Of a stretch of DNA of 64,000 bases, positions 11,323 to 22,924 are shown one piece after another. The position numbers were made by a program, and so were the translations under genes. Under the pieces are notes generated by a model, which was not told the DNA's origin, did not search any database, and saw nothing but the letters and a program-made list of their open reading frames with translations. The DNA lies in NCBI GenBank assembly GCA_019914945.1, contig CM034100.1:18301096-18365095 (forward strand), read 5' to 3'. Position 1 is the stretch's first letter; every line of letters begins with the position of its first letter. The stretch is from Typha latifolia. Lineage: Eukaryota > Streptophyta > Magnoliopsida > Poales > Typhaceae.

Positions 11323-13228
11323 CATATGAAAGGTAAATTCAGGGCCTCTTCTTTTCTACCAGGGTTCTTTTCACTATCTGCCCTTGAAAAAAAAAGTGCG
11401 CAGCTTATTCAGTTATTTGGGTTATGGTACGACCCTTTGTTCCTTCAATTTGCTCTCCTTGTCTCCCTCAACCTGTGAGGCTTCAGTTGCTGGCACTAAA
11501 AGCTTTTCACTATTTTTGACTCTTTTGCATGAGTACTTATTTTTCTGTTTAACTTATATTGTGATGATGATCCAGTATTCTTGTTTTTGATTAATTTTGA
11601 TTTATTTTTGTTGCAGGACCTTTTCTTTTGGGTTCATTTATCAGGAGTCTTGAAATCATATTTTTGTGCTTTGATCAGGGTGCTACTTCTGTCTGAAAAG
11701 TCCTATCAACCCTTTGTTACGTAGAAACTTCACCATTCCTTTGTTACAAAAAACTTCACTTCTTGTATCCAAGCTTGATACTCTTGTATATTTTTGCTCA
11801 GTGCGTTATTACTATTAAATTTGCCTACTTATGGTAACTGCAATCCACATTTTCTGTTTCAAATTTCACTCCCAGAATATGCAGATATCTGTTAATTGTC
11901 TATCTGAAAAATGAATTGAAGACTTATGCTAATTGTACAGGAAACTTTAGTTCTAACTGACAGTTACACTTTAGGAAAAATGGTATTGCTTGTGTTTGGT
12001 GTATGATTACTGTTAAAATGTTCTCTCGTGTGAGATATTATAATTAATTGACCCCTGATCATTTCTTTCTTTGTGAAAAGAATTAATCCCTATTGTCCTA
12101 GTAATTTGAGATATTAACTTCTTCCCCTGTGTGGGCTTTTATCCAATATTCGATATTTTGATGATTTTAACGAAAGGTGGTTCTTTTCAGGATCCGGGTA
12201 TGTGTCGTGTAGATTGTTATCTCTAAATATTATATTCATTCAGAGCTGGTAGATGTGATTCTGTTTCTCGAGTGAACGGGTGGATTGGGTTATAATAGTT
12301 CATGCCTCTGGGAACTTTGGGAATGTCTGATTGTTACCTTCCTGTGGGAAAATGAATGCAGTTTCCATGTAAAGCTGCTGAAATATATCTCGATTAGTTC
12401 TGCTTTAACTTTTAAGATTCTTGATTTTTGATTGAACATACATACAACACCTTTTTCATCTGCAAACAAATATTTCGTATTCCGAACTTTACAATTGATG
12501 CTCTCTCCATGCTTTTGAATTCATTCTTCAAATTCAATGTCTAGCGTGGCATTCTTTATTGGTTGCCATCTCCATGAGAGCATAACTTATGTACTTAATT
12601 GATCATAATAGTGATAATAATTACATAGAATCACAGTGGTACAGAGTTTAGATCTTACAAGAAGAATACTCTCTAGAAGCCTCAAGTTTTGCCTTGCCAT
12701 ATATATATATATATATATTATTGGCTGGGAATGAAAAAAACTTGATCTAGGAAATTCTACTCTCATTCTAGGCCCAGTGCCAAATGTCTCAAGATAGTAT
12801 CAGAGATTTAGCATTGACATGAACTACATCAGCAATTAGAAATAACGTAATAGTCAGGCTCGAATTGTTCAGATCTGGTGACAATAGTTATAGGTTGCTG
12901 AAAATTTAGAGGACCAACCTCACATGCATAATAATGACTACATCGATGATCTTGTTTACATCACTTAAACTTGACATAGCCGGATAACACAATCTCCTGT
13001 TCACCTGCTTGAATTTTCGAGTAAGCACTTTATCATCATCTCAAAGCAGCATATCTAAAAGAAATTCTGAAGGACGACAGAGACAGAGATGTATGGTGGA
13101 ACAATCCGACGCTTTCGTACATGGTCTAATTAGAGGCATCAATTTGGAGTTGATTTGTTCAACTAGCAGCAGTTAAGCAGATTGTAACTTCCAAGCTTCA
13201 GCCCGCGGCTTCTAAAGTCTAAGCCTAT
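11323..13228. other. intergenic between GPN1 and the IGR-motif gene
   Basis: Contains the GPN1 3' flank and, on the other strand, sequence downstream of the IGR-motif gene. No coding gene is recognised. An (AT)n run lies at about 12699-12719. Confidence 0.5.
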
Positions 13229-13437
13229 ACCTGCGAGTGTACTTCAGAATTCAACTTCCTCTGTACCAATCAAAGAATTAAAGGAATTTGGTTTAAATAC
13301 CTGCGAGTGTACTTCAGAATTCAACTTCCTCTGTACCAATCAAAGAATTAAAGGAATTTGGTTTAAATACCTGCCAGTGTACTTCAGAATCAACTTCCTC
13401 TGTGCCAATCAAAGAACAAAGGAATTTGGTTTAAATA
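13229..13437 (-). repeat. 70-bp tandem repeat, three copies, carrying a duplicated exon
   Basis: Three head-to-tail units: 13229-13298, 13299-13368 and 13369-13437. The first two are identical over 70 bases. The third has a few substitutions and two single-base deletions. On the minus strand each unit holds a splice acceptor (GGTACAG or GGCACAG) followed by the start of the last exon of the IGR-motif gene. Only the unit at 13369-13437, first in the direction of transcription, keeps the frame that encodes RKLILKYT; the other two carry one extra base. Confidence 0.9.
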
Positions 13438-15197
13438 CTGCACCTAGAAATAACTTAAGCTGTCAACATACAGCCCATAATTCTCTATGCAGGAAATGTT
13501 ATATAGAGTAATCTTGAACATACAACACTTTTAACAAATATTCCAGCATCCAATAGCAAAAATTATTCACTACGAGAATCCTGTATACAGCAATAAAAAA
13601 AGCTACCAGACATAGCAGCATAATTCATTTTTAAGGACTTGTAGTTGTTACGCATTAAAAAGCAATGAAAATCACTTATTCACCTTTGAATTCAAGCACT
13701 GCAGCATAAAATTTTGCACTAACAGTTTTTATAAAGAAATCAGGACCGCTATATTTCATTTACCTGTGAAGAAAAAAGGTTCTCATTCCCCTCCAAGATC
13801 TACCAAGCCTAAGCCTTATTTCTCAATATTTAAATTAAAATTTCATGACGGGGAATAGCATATGGCAGAGAGCTAAGCTAATATAAGTAACCCAATACAA
13901 GAGATCTGTGAAGTGGAAAGCACAAATGAGAACCCATTGAAGAAACCAGAAGGAACAAACAAGAGTGTTTTTACACGACCCTCTCGAAACTTGAGGGTCT
14001 TGAATGATGCAGAATCTGATATGATGATGATGACCTGGATTTGGATACTCCAATCCCCATATTTATATATCAAAACACCCATCCTTCCTACCAGACGGTT
14101 CACAAAATCTCATTGAGAAGGTAATGCCCAAATAAATATTGCTATTGAGCTTTGGAACGTCAGAACACCCCAATATCTGGGTATACTCATTTAGATATAC
14201 ATAAGAAGTTAAAAATCAGCAAGAACACATACTCATGCACCTATGTTGAGAAATCCTATCAATTATTTTTTACCAAGTAATCTGCAAGCAGAATAATGAA
14301 CTTAACATTGATAGTCTATATCTTGGGTGATAGTATCAGGTTGTTGATATTCTATTATCTCAAATTAAGCACAATTTAGTAGCACGAGGTAGTATTACGT
14401 AAAACTATTCTTAGTACTCAGAAGCATGATAAGTAAATTTAAGCAACTTTGAAGAAGATAATTTCATCAACAAACTCTACAACACACAGATAACAAAAGA
14501 CTAAAAGAGCGGTAACGTAGCAAGTAGACCACAGAATGTCTAATTAACTTCATAAGACCAAGGGAAGATAGAAAACATACAGAATAAGGAAGAAAACCAT
14601 CCAGAAATAAAGGGATCTAGCTCTAACAATTTGATATCACGCAGTTACTTTAGGTTCCTGTACGATTAATTTAACACTATGTTTCTTTAGTCCTCAGTAA
14701 AAACTAATAAAAAGAAAATCAATGAAACGACGCAAAAATCCAATTGCGAATAAACAGATTAGTTTCAAGATCCGATTTTTATGGTTTAAGTAAACAAAAA
14801 AAAAAAACAATCCACCAATCAAATTGCCAATCAGTTAGGATTCAGAACCTAAAAAGGACGATAACCCTACGAGTTTGCAAGGGATGCCAAGTTTCTTGAG
14901 GCGGAGTGTTCGGGTGACGAGTAGCTTCTCGAAGTCGCCGATCTCCGTCTCCAGCTTTGCCACGTGGTCCTCCACCCCCTTCCTGACACCATTAAGGAAC
15001 TCCGGGATCCCCACCTGCACTGCGTTACCCATTCAGAGATGAAGAAATCCCTCAGAAACCCTCGAAAACCCCTAGAAGACTGGCTCTGTCAAAACCATTG
15101 TCGAAAATGTACCTTCGTACGGGGGATGGTGGTAGGATCTGGCTGCGAAGAGAGCGCGGCCGGCGAGACGATTCGAGCAACGAGCCCACAGCGCCAT
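13340..15197 (-). CDS. IGR-motif mitochondrial protein (mS41-like), altered 3' end
   Basis: Minus-strand exons 15197-15113, 15019-14871 and 13399-13340 join in phase to 97 residues. The N-terminus (MALWARCSNRLAGRALFAAR) looks like a mitochondrial presequence. Residues from VGIPEFLNGV through LRLKKLGIPCK, then RKLILKYT, match the IGR-motif pattern known from the mitoribosomal small-subunit protein mS41 (yeast Fyv4), with VR where IGR is usual. The last exon sits in the first transcribed copy of a 70-bp tandem triplication. Read through, it ends GRYLNQIPLIL. The tail expected for the family (YRLGLWKPRAE-like) lies after the farthest copy near 13229-13180, where the Trp codon reads TAG. Alternative splicing to that copy would give YTGRYRLRL and stop. 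Exons 1 and 2 are well supported; the 3' end is uncertain and the gene may be decaying. Confidence 0.6.
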
Positions 15198-15596
15198 GCT
15201 CGTAAACGCCACAGCCGTTCGATGGGGAAAGAAATGGAAAATAAGATCACTCGAGCAACCGTACACGTGTCGTGAATCCAGATATAGGTCAAACTCGAGT
15301 CAAGCCTAATCTCTTGTTCGAAGGGATTAAAAATAAAGCCACTAAGCAGCAAGCAAGTGATGACTTCAAATAAATACACCGTAAGATTGCAATAGTAATT
15401 TTCCCGTTAGAAATTCTAGTCGACATCTTTACAAAACTGAGAAGCATTTCTATGTACTACTAGAAAATTGTCATCAGTTTCACAAAAAACGATATGGCCT
15501 CTCCACCATATTCTCCAACGAAAGATTAGTTGCAATAAAGTTACAAAGGCATTCCCTTGTTCAAAAGGATTTATAGATCAGCGAGCGAAGGTGTTG

Positions 15597-18500
15597 TTAG
15601 TTGGAAAACTCCCGTTGCATCGCTAAGCTGTTGTTAAGCTGATTCTTGCGTTGATCACTGTCTGTGAACCAATACAAACCCTGGCTGCATGCATCTGGAT
15701 TAGTCTCACCCAAGCTGTAGTAAGGTAGAGAGGGTGAGATGCCAGAATTGCGAAGTTGGATAAGGTTATGAAAGAGAGCCGGAGGAAAAGTATTTGGATG
15801 CTGTTGGATTGGCGACCCATCAAAACTGAGCTGGTTGCTTTCCTGGAGAGATTGCTTTATCTTTCTTGCTGTTGCGCCGATCGGTAGGTCGGTACTCGCA
15901 ATAGCTTCGACATCATATCGGCTAAGCTCGAAGTTTGTCACGGCGTTGGTACCTCTGAACTTGATTGCAGCAACATCATAGGCTTCAGCAGCTTCTTCTT
16001 CAGTGGCTGAAGAGAAGTGTGATCAGTACAAGGTAATATTGCACAAGAATTACAGCCCCCTGATCTTATTATGAGGTGGAGAGATACCCCATATGTCGTG
16101 CAATATCACAATGACAAAATAAGTATTTTAAGAACCTACTCATGTACTAGTATGGTCCATGGCACATATATACATGATTGAGCTTCCATGTTGTTTTGAC
16201 TAAATAAAAAAGTTACTAAAGACCAGAATTAATCTGCACATTCTTTGATGATTCCGTACTTCAAACTCTAATTATAATAGAGGATAAAGTTTGAGGTTGG
16301 CCTATTCTGTAGAAAGAGCAAAAAAAAAGGTGGGTAGACATAGAGAGGTGCTCCTGGAACCTCATAGTGGGCTTCCACTGTTCTATCTATAAAGGCTTTC
16401 CCGCACCATTGGCATGTCTTTCATTTATAAGATATTGTTGGTTGAAGATTAACTTACCAAAAGTACCAAGATAAAGATCCTTATTTCCTGCAACACGACC
16501 AATCCTTGCTTGCCACCGCCCATGTTGATGATGTCTGACAGATTAAAACAAATACCAATTACTTCTACACAATTGTGGATTCAAAATTATGGAAAAATTG
16601 ATCAATTTTTCTTACCTTGTTACTCCTCTGTAAATAGATGCACCCCTTGAAAATCCACTGCTTTTTCTGCGAAAAATAAGATCCTATTAGGACATGTAAT
16701 ATATCCAACCAGCCGGTTATACAAATCTTTTAGTTGTACCTTCTAAGTGATGCTATGTATTCTTGCTTGGTCATGTCCTCCATTTCTTCGATTTCTTTCA
16801 TGTAATTTTCAACCTTCAACAATGCACATTGTTTCAAATACTTGCAATAAATGAATGAGCAATCAAAAGAACTCCGTGACGTAGAGAAACCAAGAACAGT
16901 TGGGAGTGTATGTCTAGGGAAGTGGAATGCAAACAAGTGAAAGTTTAGATAAGTACAGTCACGTATCCGCTATGATGTTAGGAGGTTAATTTTTATCCTT
17001 ACCAAGTACGCTAAAGTAACTTAAGTGCCGTTTGACTTCATATATTAAGAAAAACTACACATGCAAGTGCAATATAAAAATCTGATACTAGTTTATAGAT
17101 GCCACAAAATACCTTTATCCCAAGTGATAATTTAGACTCTATGCAGGAAATCGTAGTTCACTTTATTTACATACTAAATAGACGTCAAAATATATTATCT
17201 CAACTTTTAGAAAGAAGAAAATAGGCATTATACAACACCGCGTAAGTTTACACAGCATCTTGAAATGCAAGAAACCAAACAACCCCCTTTAATTAAAAAA
17301 TTAAAGGTAATTACCGGAAAGTTTGTCGTAGCAGTAGGACCCCAATATTTTAAAGCTGCAAGATCATAAGCCCTTGCGGCCTTCTCTTCCTTGTCATAAC
17401 CACCTGTATTGTCTTCACGAAGTTAGTCTAGTATCTTACTACACATATAGACTTGAAAAATAGAATTACATAAACGAGAGAAAAGGCAACATACCTAGGT
17501 AAACTGAAGAATATACATAACCAGCATGATCAAAATGATGATGTGCCCATGCAACGCAAACATGAGATCTCATATTAGCCAAACAGCAAGAAAAATAGAA
17601 AGCAAATTTTAGCAGCGAAATGAGATAATAATTTGGTTTTATATACAAACATAATCTGGTGTATTGATCGTTAGTCTGAATTAAAAAAAAAAAAAAAAAA
17701 CGACAGAATATATGCAGCAATTGATAATATGACAATAAAGACTTTCCTATAAATATCTTTGACATATAAAACTTCGCAGTTACTCTTTCGTTGCAAGGCA
17801 CAACAGGAAAGGAAGTCTGTAACAATAAGCTACCAGATATTTTCCACCTTATGTTGCTATAAGATGGATTCGACCTTACAGGCAAAGAAATCCATGCAAA
17901 GCTTACACTGCAACTCACAATGCGTGATAGCCTTAGTCCATAATATATAACTGTGATTAGACTTCCCATCTTTGGTTTAACATATTCAATCGCTTGTCAA
18001 GATAGCTTTGGTTGTTAAAACTTACACCAAATGGTACTACTCATTCGAAAGAAGAGCAAAATACACAAGAAGCGCATTTCTGTAGGTCGACGTAAGATTG
18101 GAAGACAAATAGCATGAAATGAGTCAAAGTTGTCTCAAAACTGGAGTCAAAGATACTGGTGGGTCTATCTCGGTGTAAGTAGTAGCTTACAGAAAAAAGG
18201 CTATCGAACTGCTACAGATGAGGCTAGCTCTATGTGTCGTCCCATCACTCACTTCAGTGAACTTTGAGCCAAACAGGCTTTCGTGAATCGTGATAAGAGA
18301 CTTTTGACGAGTTCCCCTGGGGCCCACGGGCCAAGAGGTGGGGCCCCAAAAGAAAGAAAAGAAAACCTTAGCTGTTAGGCATCAGGAGCCTTTAAAATTT
18401 TGAACCCATAGAATCCAACAAAATATCGAACGATCGTGATGTAAGACGTGGGAAAAGGAGTTTAGAATTTGACTGGTGGTGTGTCTCTCATCCATTCTAC

Positions 18501-19317
18501 TTAAATTATTTCCATCTATTATATTTTCCCCCTCTTGTGCTAAAACGGCGGCAGCTCAGAGGAGTGAAAGAGAGTACTCGAAAGAGTACACAAATATACC
18601 ATCCATCCATCAATCATACCTTCTTTAAATGCAAAATGCAAAGAAGGAAGAAAGGATGTTTTAATTAATTAATTAATCGATATGGATTGAATTTAAATTG
18701 TGACTCGCACGTGCATACCTTGCCTGCCCTTCCGCTTCTGGCCCTCCCTCCTGCACGTGTTATCCCACAGGTGCGCCTCGTATCGGCCCGTCCACCTGTG
18801 CCTGCCACAAACACCAAACGCCCCACACGTGTAGCCAAATATACGTCACACCTCAGTTAATTAACTACGGGTTACCGCACTAATTACTTCAATTAATGTA
18901 CGCCCTGTACCTGGTCACCCCCCGGAAAACCGAGGTCCGGTTACACGACCCCACCGCCGCCGCCTTACTCGCTGGCGCCGCTATGGCCAGTATAGGCGGC
19001 GGATACGCCGCGACGGTGATCGCGCCGTCGGAATCCGGCGACTTACCCGCTGTCGCCGAGCCGGAGCTGTCTGCCACCTCGGAGGCGAGAAGAAGGCTAG
19101 GGTTGGCGGCGGTGAGGGAGGGCGAACTCTGTCCATCCGCTGGGGCATCCGGGATCGGATCCAACGACGGGGATGCATGCATGAGGTCGTCCATCGCCTG
19201 GGGGAAGAACTGGTAGTGCTGGTCGTGGGGAGGTGTGATATGATCGTAGGCGTAAGGGCGCAGTAGCATCTCCATGGGGGGGAACGAGAAGGAGATCCAG
19301 TTGTTGGTCGGCGCCAT
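15597..19317 (-). CDS. AIL: AINTEGUMENTA-like double-AP2 transcription factor
   Basis: Eight minus-strand exons: 19317-18911, 18801-18719, 17503-17495 (9 nt), 17403-17315, 16813-16740, 16666-16616, 16534-16458 and 16006-15597, giving 399 residues. The N-terminus ([12 protein letters not shown]) matches the NNW-FS motif of the euANT/PLETHORA group. AP2 repeat 1 (about 129-196) has [19 protein letters not shown] and the [17 protein letters not shown] block; a conserved linker follows; AP2 repeat 2 (about 228-290) has [18 protein letters not shown]. Such factors bind DNA in the nucleus and drive meristem activity and organ growth. The microexon TTTACCTAG encodes most of VYL and is a known hallmark of this subfamily. 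Length and short C-terminus fit AIL1/AIL5-type members; the exact orthologue is not resolved. The 407-nt first exon is GC-rich, the later ones AT-rich. Confidence 0.93.
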
Positions 19318-19585
19318 CGAGATGGATGAGTTAGGGTTCGGGAGGGTGTGGAATAGCGAGACAAGGGACAAGGAAAGGAGCGGGGGGGTCGTATCCGAGT
19401 ATATATTGTTTAACTATTGGGGAAGTGGGATTACCTACCTCAATGCTTGCTGGATATCGGAGTTTCTTATCTCGGCTGTGGTCAAAGGGAAGCCGCTGTA
19501 ATTAGAACAGCTTTGCGGGTATTCGGGCGGCGAAAAGAGGAGGAGGAGAGAGTAAAGCCCGCAGATAGGGACTGGAGTGGCCTCC

Positions 19586-19592
19586 TTTTATA
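19586..19592 (-). promoter_or_regulatory. TATA box of the AIL gene
   Basis: TATAAAA on the minus strand, within GGTATAAAAGGAGG, about 270 bases upstream of the ATG at 19317. It is the best TATA match in the region and implies a leader of roughly 240 bases. Confidence 0.5.
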
Positions 19593-19599
19593 CCCAAAG

Positions 19600-22500
19600 C
19601 TGGGAATAAGCATCACAGGGGAAAGTGGGGGCAGGGAGTCGACGTGGACGACATCAGCAAGCTTGTAATGACGAAAACGCCCTCTAACTTTCTATGTTAT
19701 CCGCCACGCTAAAAGGGAACCAAAAAAGCTGACCTCCAGTGTAATTAATCCGACTGTTTGACCGACTCTCCCATTTTGGATCGCAAAATTGTGTTCAAAT
19801 TATAATACTAGATGGACGGAGGTTGCATTTAGTCCGTAGATATCAGGATGAATTAAAAGGGAGGGGAATGGATACAGGTGGGATTAATTAGAAAGACGAT
19901 ACCGCACGAGTCCTTTTGTTCTCTCTCTTGTCCTCTTGCGACCAGTCCCGCAGGCCCCGCTCCCTTGATAATTAAATCGTTTGTTTCAGGTTTTTGTCCT
20001 CATCCCCTGTCCAGCTTAACGTTACGGCGGTGGTAAGATCGAACCCGTTTTTAGAGGGTAAGCTTGTCATTTCAAGTGCCGCTACACCCTCACAGAATGG
20101 AAGAGTAGCCTGTTTGATGTTCAGAGATGGACATCCGGGACTGGACCGGCCGCTACAAAACCGGAGCCGAGAAGTCCCGGTATTCCCGCAGGCTTACGCG
20201 CAATAGTGACTCGCAGCTGCGTTACATTGGGGTCTCCAGTTATACTTATTCACGATATTGTCCCCCCGTCACGACCGTAACACAACTGGACGGGGACCAG
20301 ATGAATTCGCCACGTGCCGGTGAGTCCAGCCCGCCGGTGTATGGGAGTACGAAAAAATTGTACGACTTCCTACGAGCATCCCGCGTGTCAGAAATGCTGA
20401 ATAGTTGGACGGCCCCGATCGAGTGAGAAACGGATGCTTCGTGGATCACACGGCACGAGCCACTTTGCACTGTTGGCCGTATAAATTGGTTTTTGTTTGC
20501 ATGGACGAAGTTCTATTTTCAATAACCATTCACATCCCCGCTAAAATCCAGCGTAGCTTTTGGCAAGTTAAGGCTAAGCAAAGTTGGACGCATGCAATTT
20601 GTTGACACTTTTGCCACTTGGATGATGCAAGAAAATGACATTTGAACTTAACAATGGGTCCCAAATAAGCTGACCTCTAACGAGCCCAGCCCATGTGAGT
20701 TAAATGGGCCAAGTGTCTAAGATTCTTAGATGGGCCAAAACGAGCCCAATAAAATTAATGACATCCCTCAGATTGCTACACGTGCCTCTCACGTTCTGCT
20801 ATAGAGAATGCTCAATAACTTGCTCAACTATATATATATTGAAATAAAAGAAGTAAAGTTAGATTAGGTCACCTGAAATAGCACGCTGCTAATCTAATCT
20901 TAGTTATTTTCCAAAACTTTGAAGAGACGAGAATATAATAATTCGAGAGGGGAAAAAAAAGTGCATAAAAAGAATGTCGTTTTGTTATCCAAAGAAAGGA
21001 AAACTGTGTTTGGTTGTATGGAAGTATAAATTTGTTCACCAACCTAACCTAAAAGGTACGTATATATCCGCAATCTTATATGTATAAAACTTGATATGCG
21101 TGTGTATATATATATATATATATATATTATGTCATAGCTAAAGTGTAGAGCTCTTGCCTTGCACGAAAGGTAGAATAAGTTAAATTTTTTTAATGGCTGA
21201 GTGTACGCTAACGGGTTGCCTTTATCTTCTCATTGCTTGAGGAAAGTGGAAGAAGCCAAGTCGTAGTTAAAGGTTTCAATTGAAGTTGAATCAAACTTGC
21301 ATGCAACTTTGTTAATAGTAGTGTTATGAAGGAGAGGTTTGTTGTACCTTAAAGTGCTGACTAACGATTAACTAACAATTACCTTTTAGTGCGTAAGAAA
21401 TAACATGATTAATTAATAAGTCTAGTACTTGAATTCATACTGTCAACTTCACCCAGTAGGACGTTGATGATATCAAAGTTGACATTGGTAAGTACTAATA
21501 CTCTTGATAATCTACAAATTTTAGTACTTGTCTAAGCTTGGTGTTCGTCATATACGACTCTTTTCCTCCTATGAACGATTGAAACCTTAGTCATGAATTA
21601 AATCCTCACTGCATATATAAAAAATTGAGTCAGTCAGTGGATGCCTCCATGTCAATCTTTCTTAGGGATAAAGCGTTTACAACAGTACGAGTTTATGAAA
21701 TTGACAAAGATTGATCACTATTGAGATTGTAACATTTTATATTGATAATTAACATCGTAACCTAGTGGTTAAGTAATATTAACTTACGACAGAAATTATG
21801 AATTTAATTTCGATCATTCTGAGTTATATCTATGGATTTTTTTTTCTGGAGTTCTAATTACATGTAGGAATAGATAGTTTTTTTTTTCTGGAGTTCTAAT
21901 TCTGAGATAACACTGCTATTGTTCAAGAACTTACACAGAGAATTCACGATTAGCATTAGACCTTCATTTAAAACAATGTTGAGACAGCAGTGCGCTGTTG
22001 TTCACTATATTGACTATCTGCTGCTTTTCCAATTGCAAAGGAATCCGAAAGCCTCCTTCTAAATCTCACTAATAAAGATAAGATATATATATATATATAT
22101 ATATTTATTTATTTATGTTGATATTTGCACGACGAACAGTATGCACGTGAGAATTAAGAGCGCTGGTTATGTACATATGCTCGTGTATATAATCAGAAAT
22201 TACTTCAATAATTTACAAAGTAGAGTAGAGATATTGTTTTTGTTACTTGAGATGGGGCCCATTCGAGGTGGCCCTTCGTGCAAGACACGTGATCGTCTTT
22301 AATCTAAGACGTACAACCAAACAAACAAAACCCCCTCTCTTTAGCCCACGAGACTAAGCGTAAACGTGTCTCGAAGAAGAGGCAAGTATAGGCTGGTCAC
22401 CTAACTTTGACCACGTCGGATGGGTGCAGTCCTGGGGTCCAGAGTTAGAGTCGAAAACTTTTCCTCTTATAAATTTTTTTTTGGGCTCCTCTGACAAATA

Positions 22501-22780
22501 CGGAGAATATCCGAGTGGTTGGCCCACTTCTAGCCACGTGGATTAGTCGGCTAGGGCCCAATGGCCATAGATTAATTGGTTGAGGTGGGCCGTCGACTTC
22601 CGCGATTTCTTCTAAACTTGAAACTGGAATTGATCCAACCTTACTATTTAATCACGACTCCTTCGCTATTAAAGCTTGAGCTCGAGTTCGACCCATGTTC
22701 AGTGGATCAAGTCAAAGTCAATAGCTTCATACCACAATATTATTTTCCAATAAGATCATTGGCCAGTCCACCTACCTAGC
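19600..22780. other. AIL promoter and intergenic region
   Basis: No coding gene recognised in about 3.2 kb between two divergent genes (AIL to the left, GPAT to the right). Contents seen: TGGGCC site II motifs at 20705 and 20731, (TA)n at about 21105-21128 and 22084-22104, and a 22-base direct repeat (T-run plus CTGGAGTTCTAAT) at about 21837 and 21879. Frames between 19994 and 20605 look random. Confidence 0.5.
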
Positions 22781-22786
22781 TACTAC

Positions 22787-22793
22787 TATAAAT
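22787..22793 (+). promoter_or_regulatory. TATA box of the GPAT gene
   Basis: TATAAAT within CTACTATAAATGAACC, 132 bases upstream of the ATG at 22925, with a CCAAT motif about 40 bases further upstream at 22747. Confidence 0.5.
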
Positions 22794-22862
22794 GAACCTT
22801 CTCTTCTGGTTATACCCAAGTCGGTCTTGAGAGTTATACATATATATTCTATATATCCAGTT

Positions 22863-22915
22863 AGAGAGAGATAGACAGACAGACAGAGATAGATAGATAG
22901 ATAGACAGAGAAAGA
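22863..22915 (+). repeat. GATA/GACA microsatellite in the GPAT leader
   Basis: Mixed AGAT and AGAC tetranucleotide repeats directly before the start codon, within the presumed 5'-UTR. Length variation here could affect the leader. Confidence 0.8.
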
Positions 22916-22924
22916 GGTACACAA

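Noticed and set aside
13835..14116. Overlapping frames on both strands inside the long intron of the IGR-motif gene
   Set aside because: No recognisable motif in any frame and no splice site that would join them to the flanking exons.
17466..17969. 167-codon minus-strand frame in the AIL gene
   Set aside because: It only contains the 9-nt microexon by chance; the rest is intron 2 of the AIL gene, full of T-runs.
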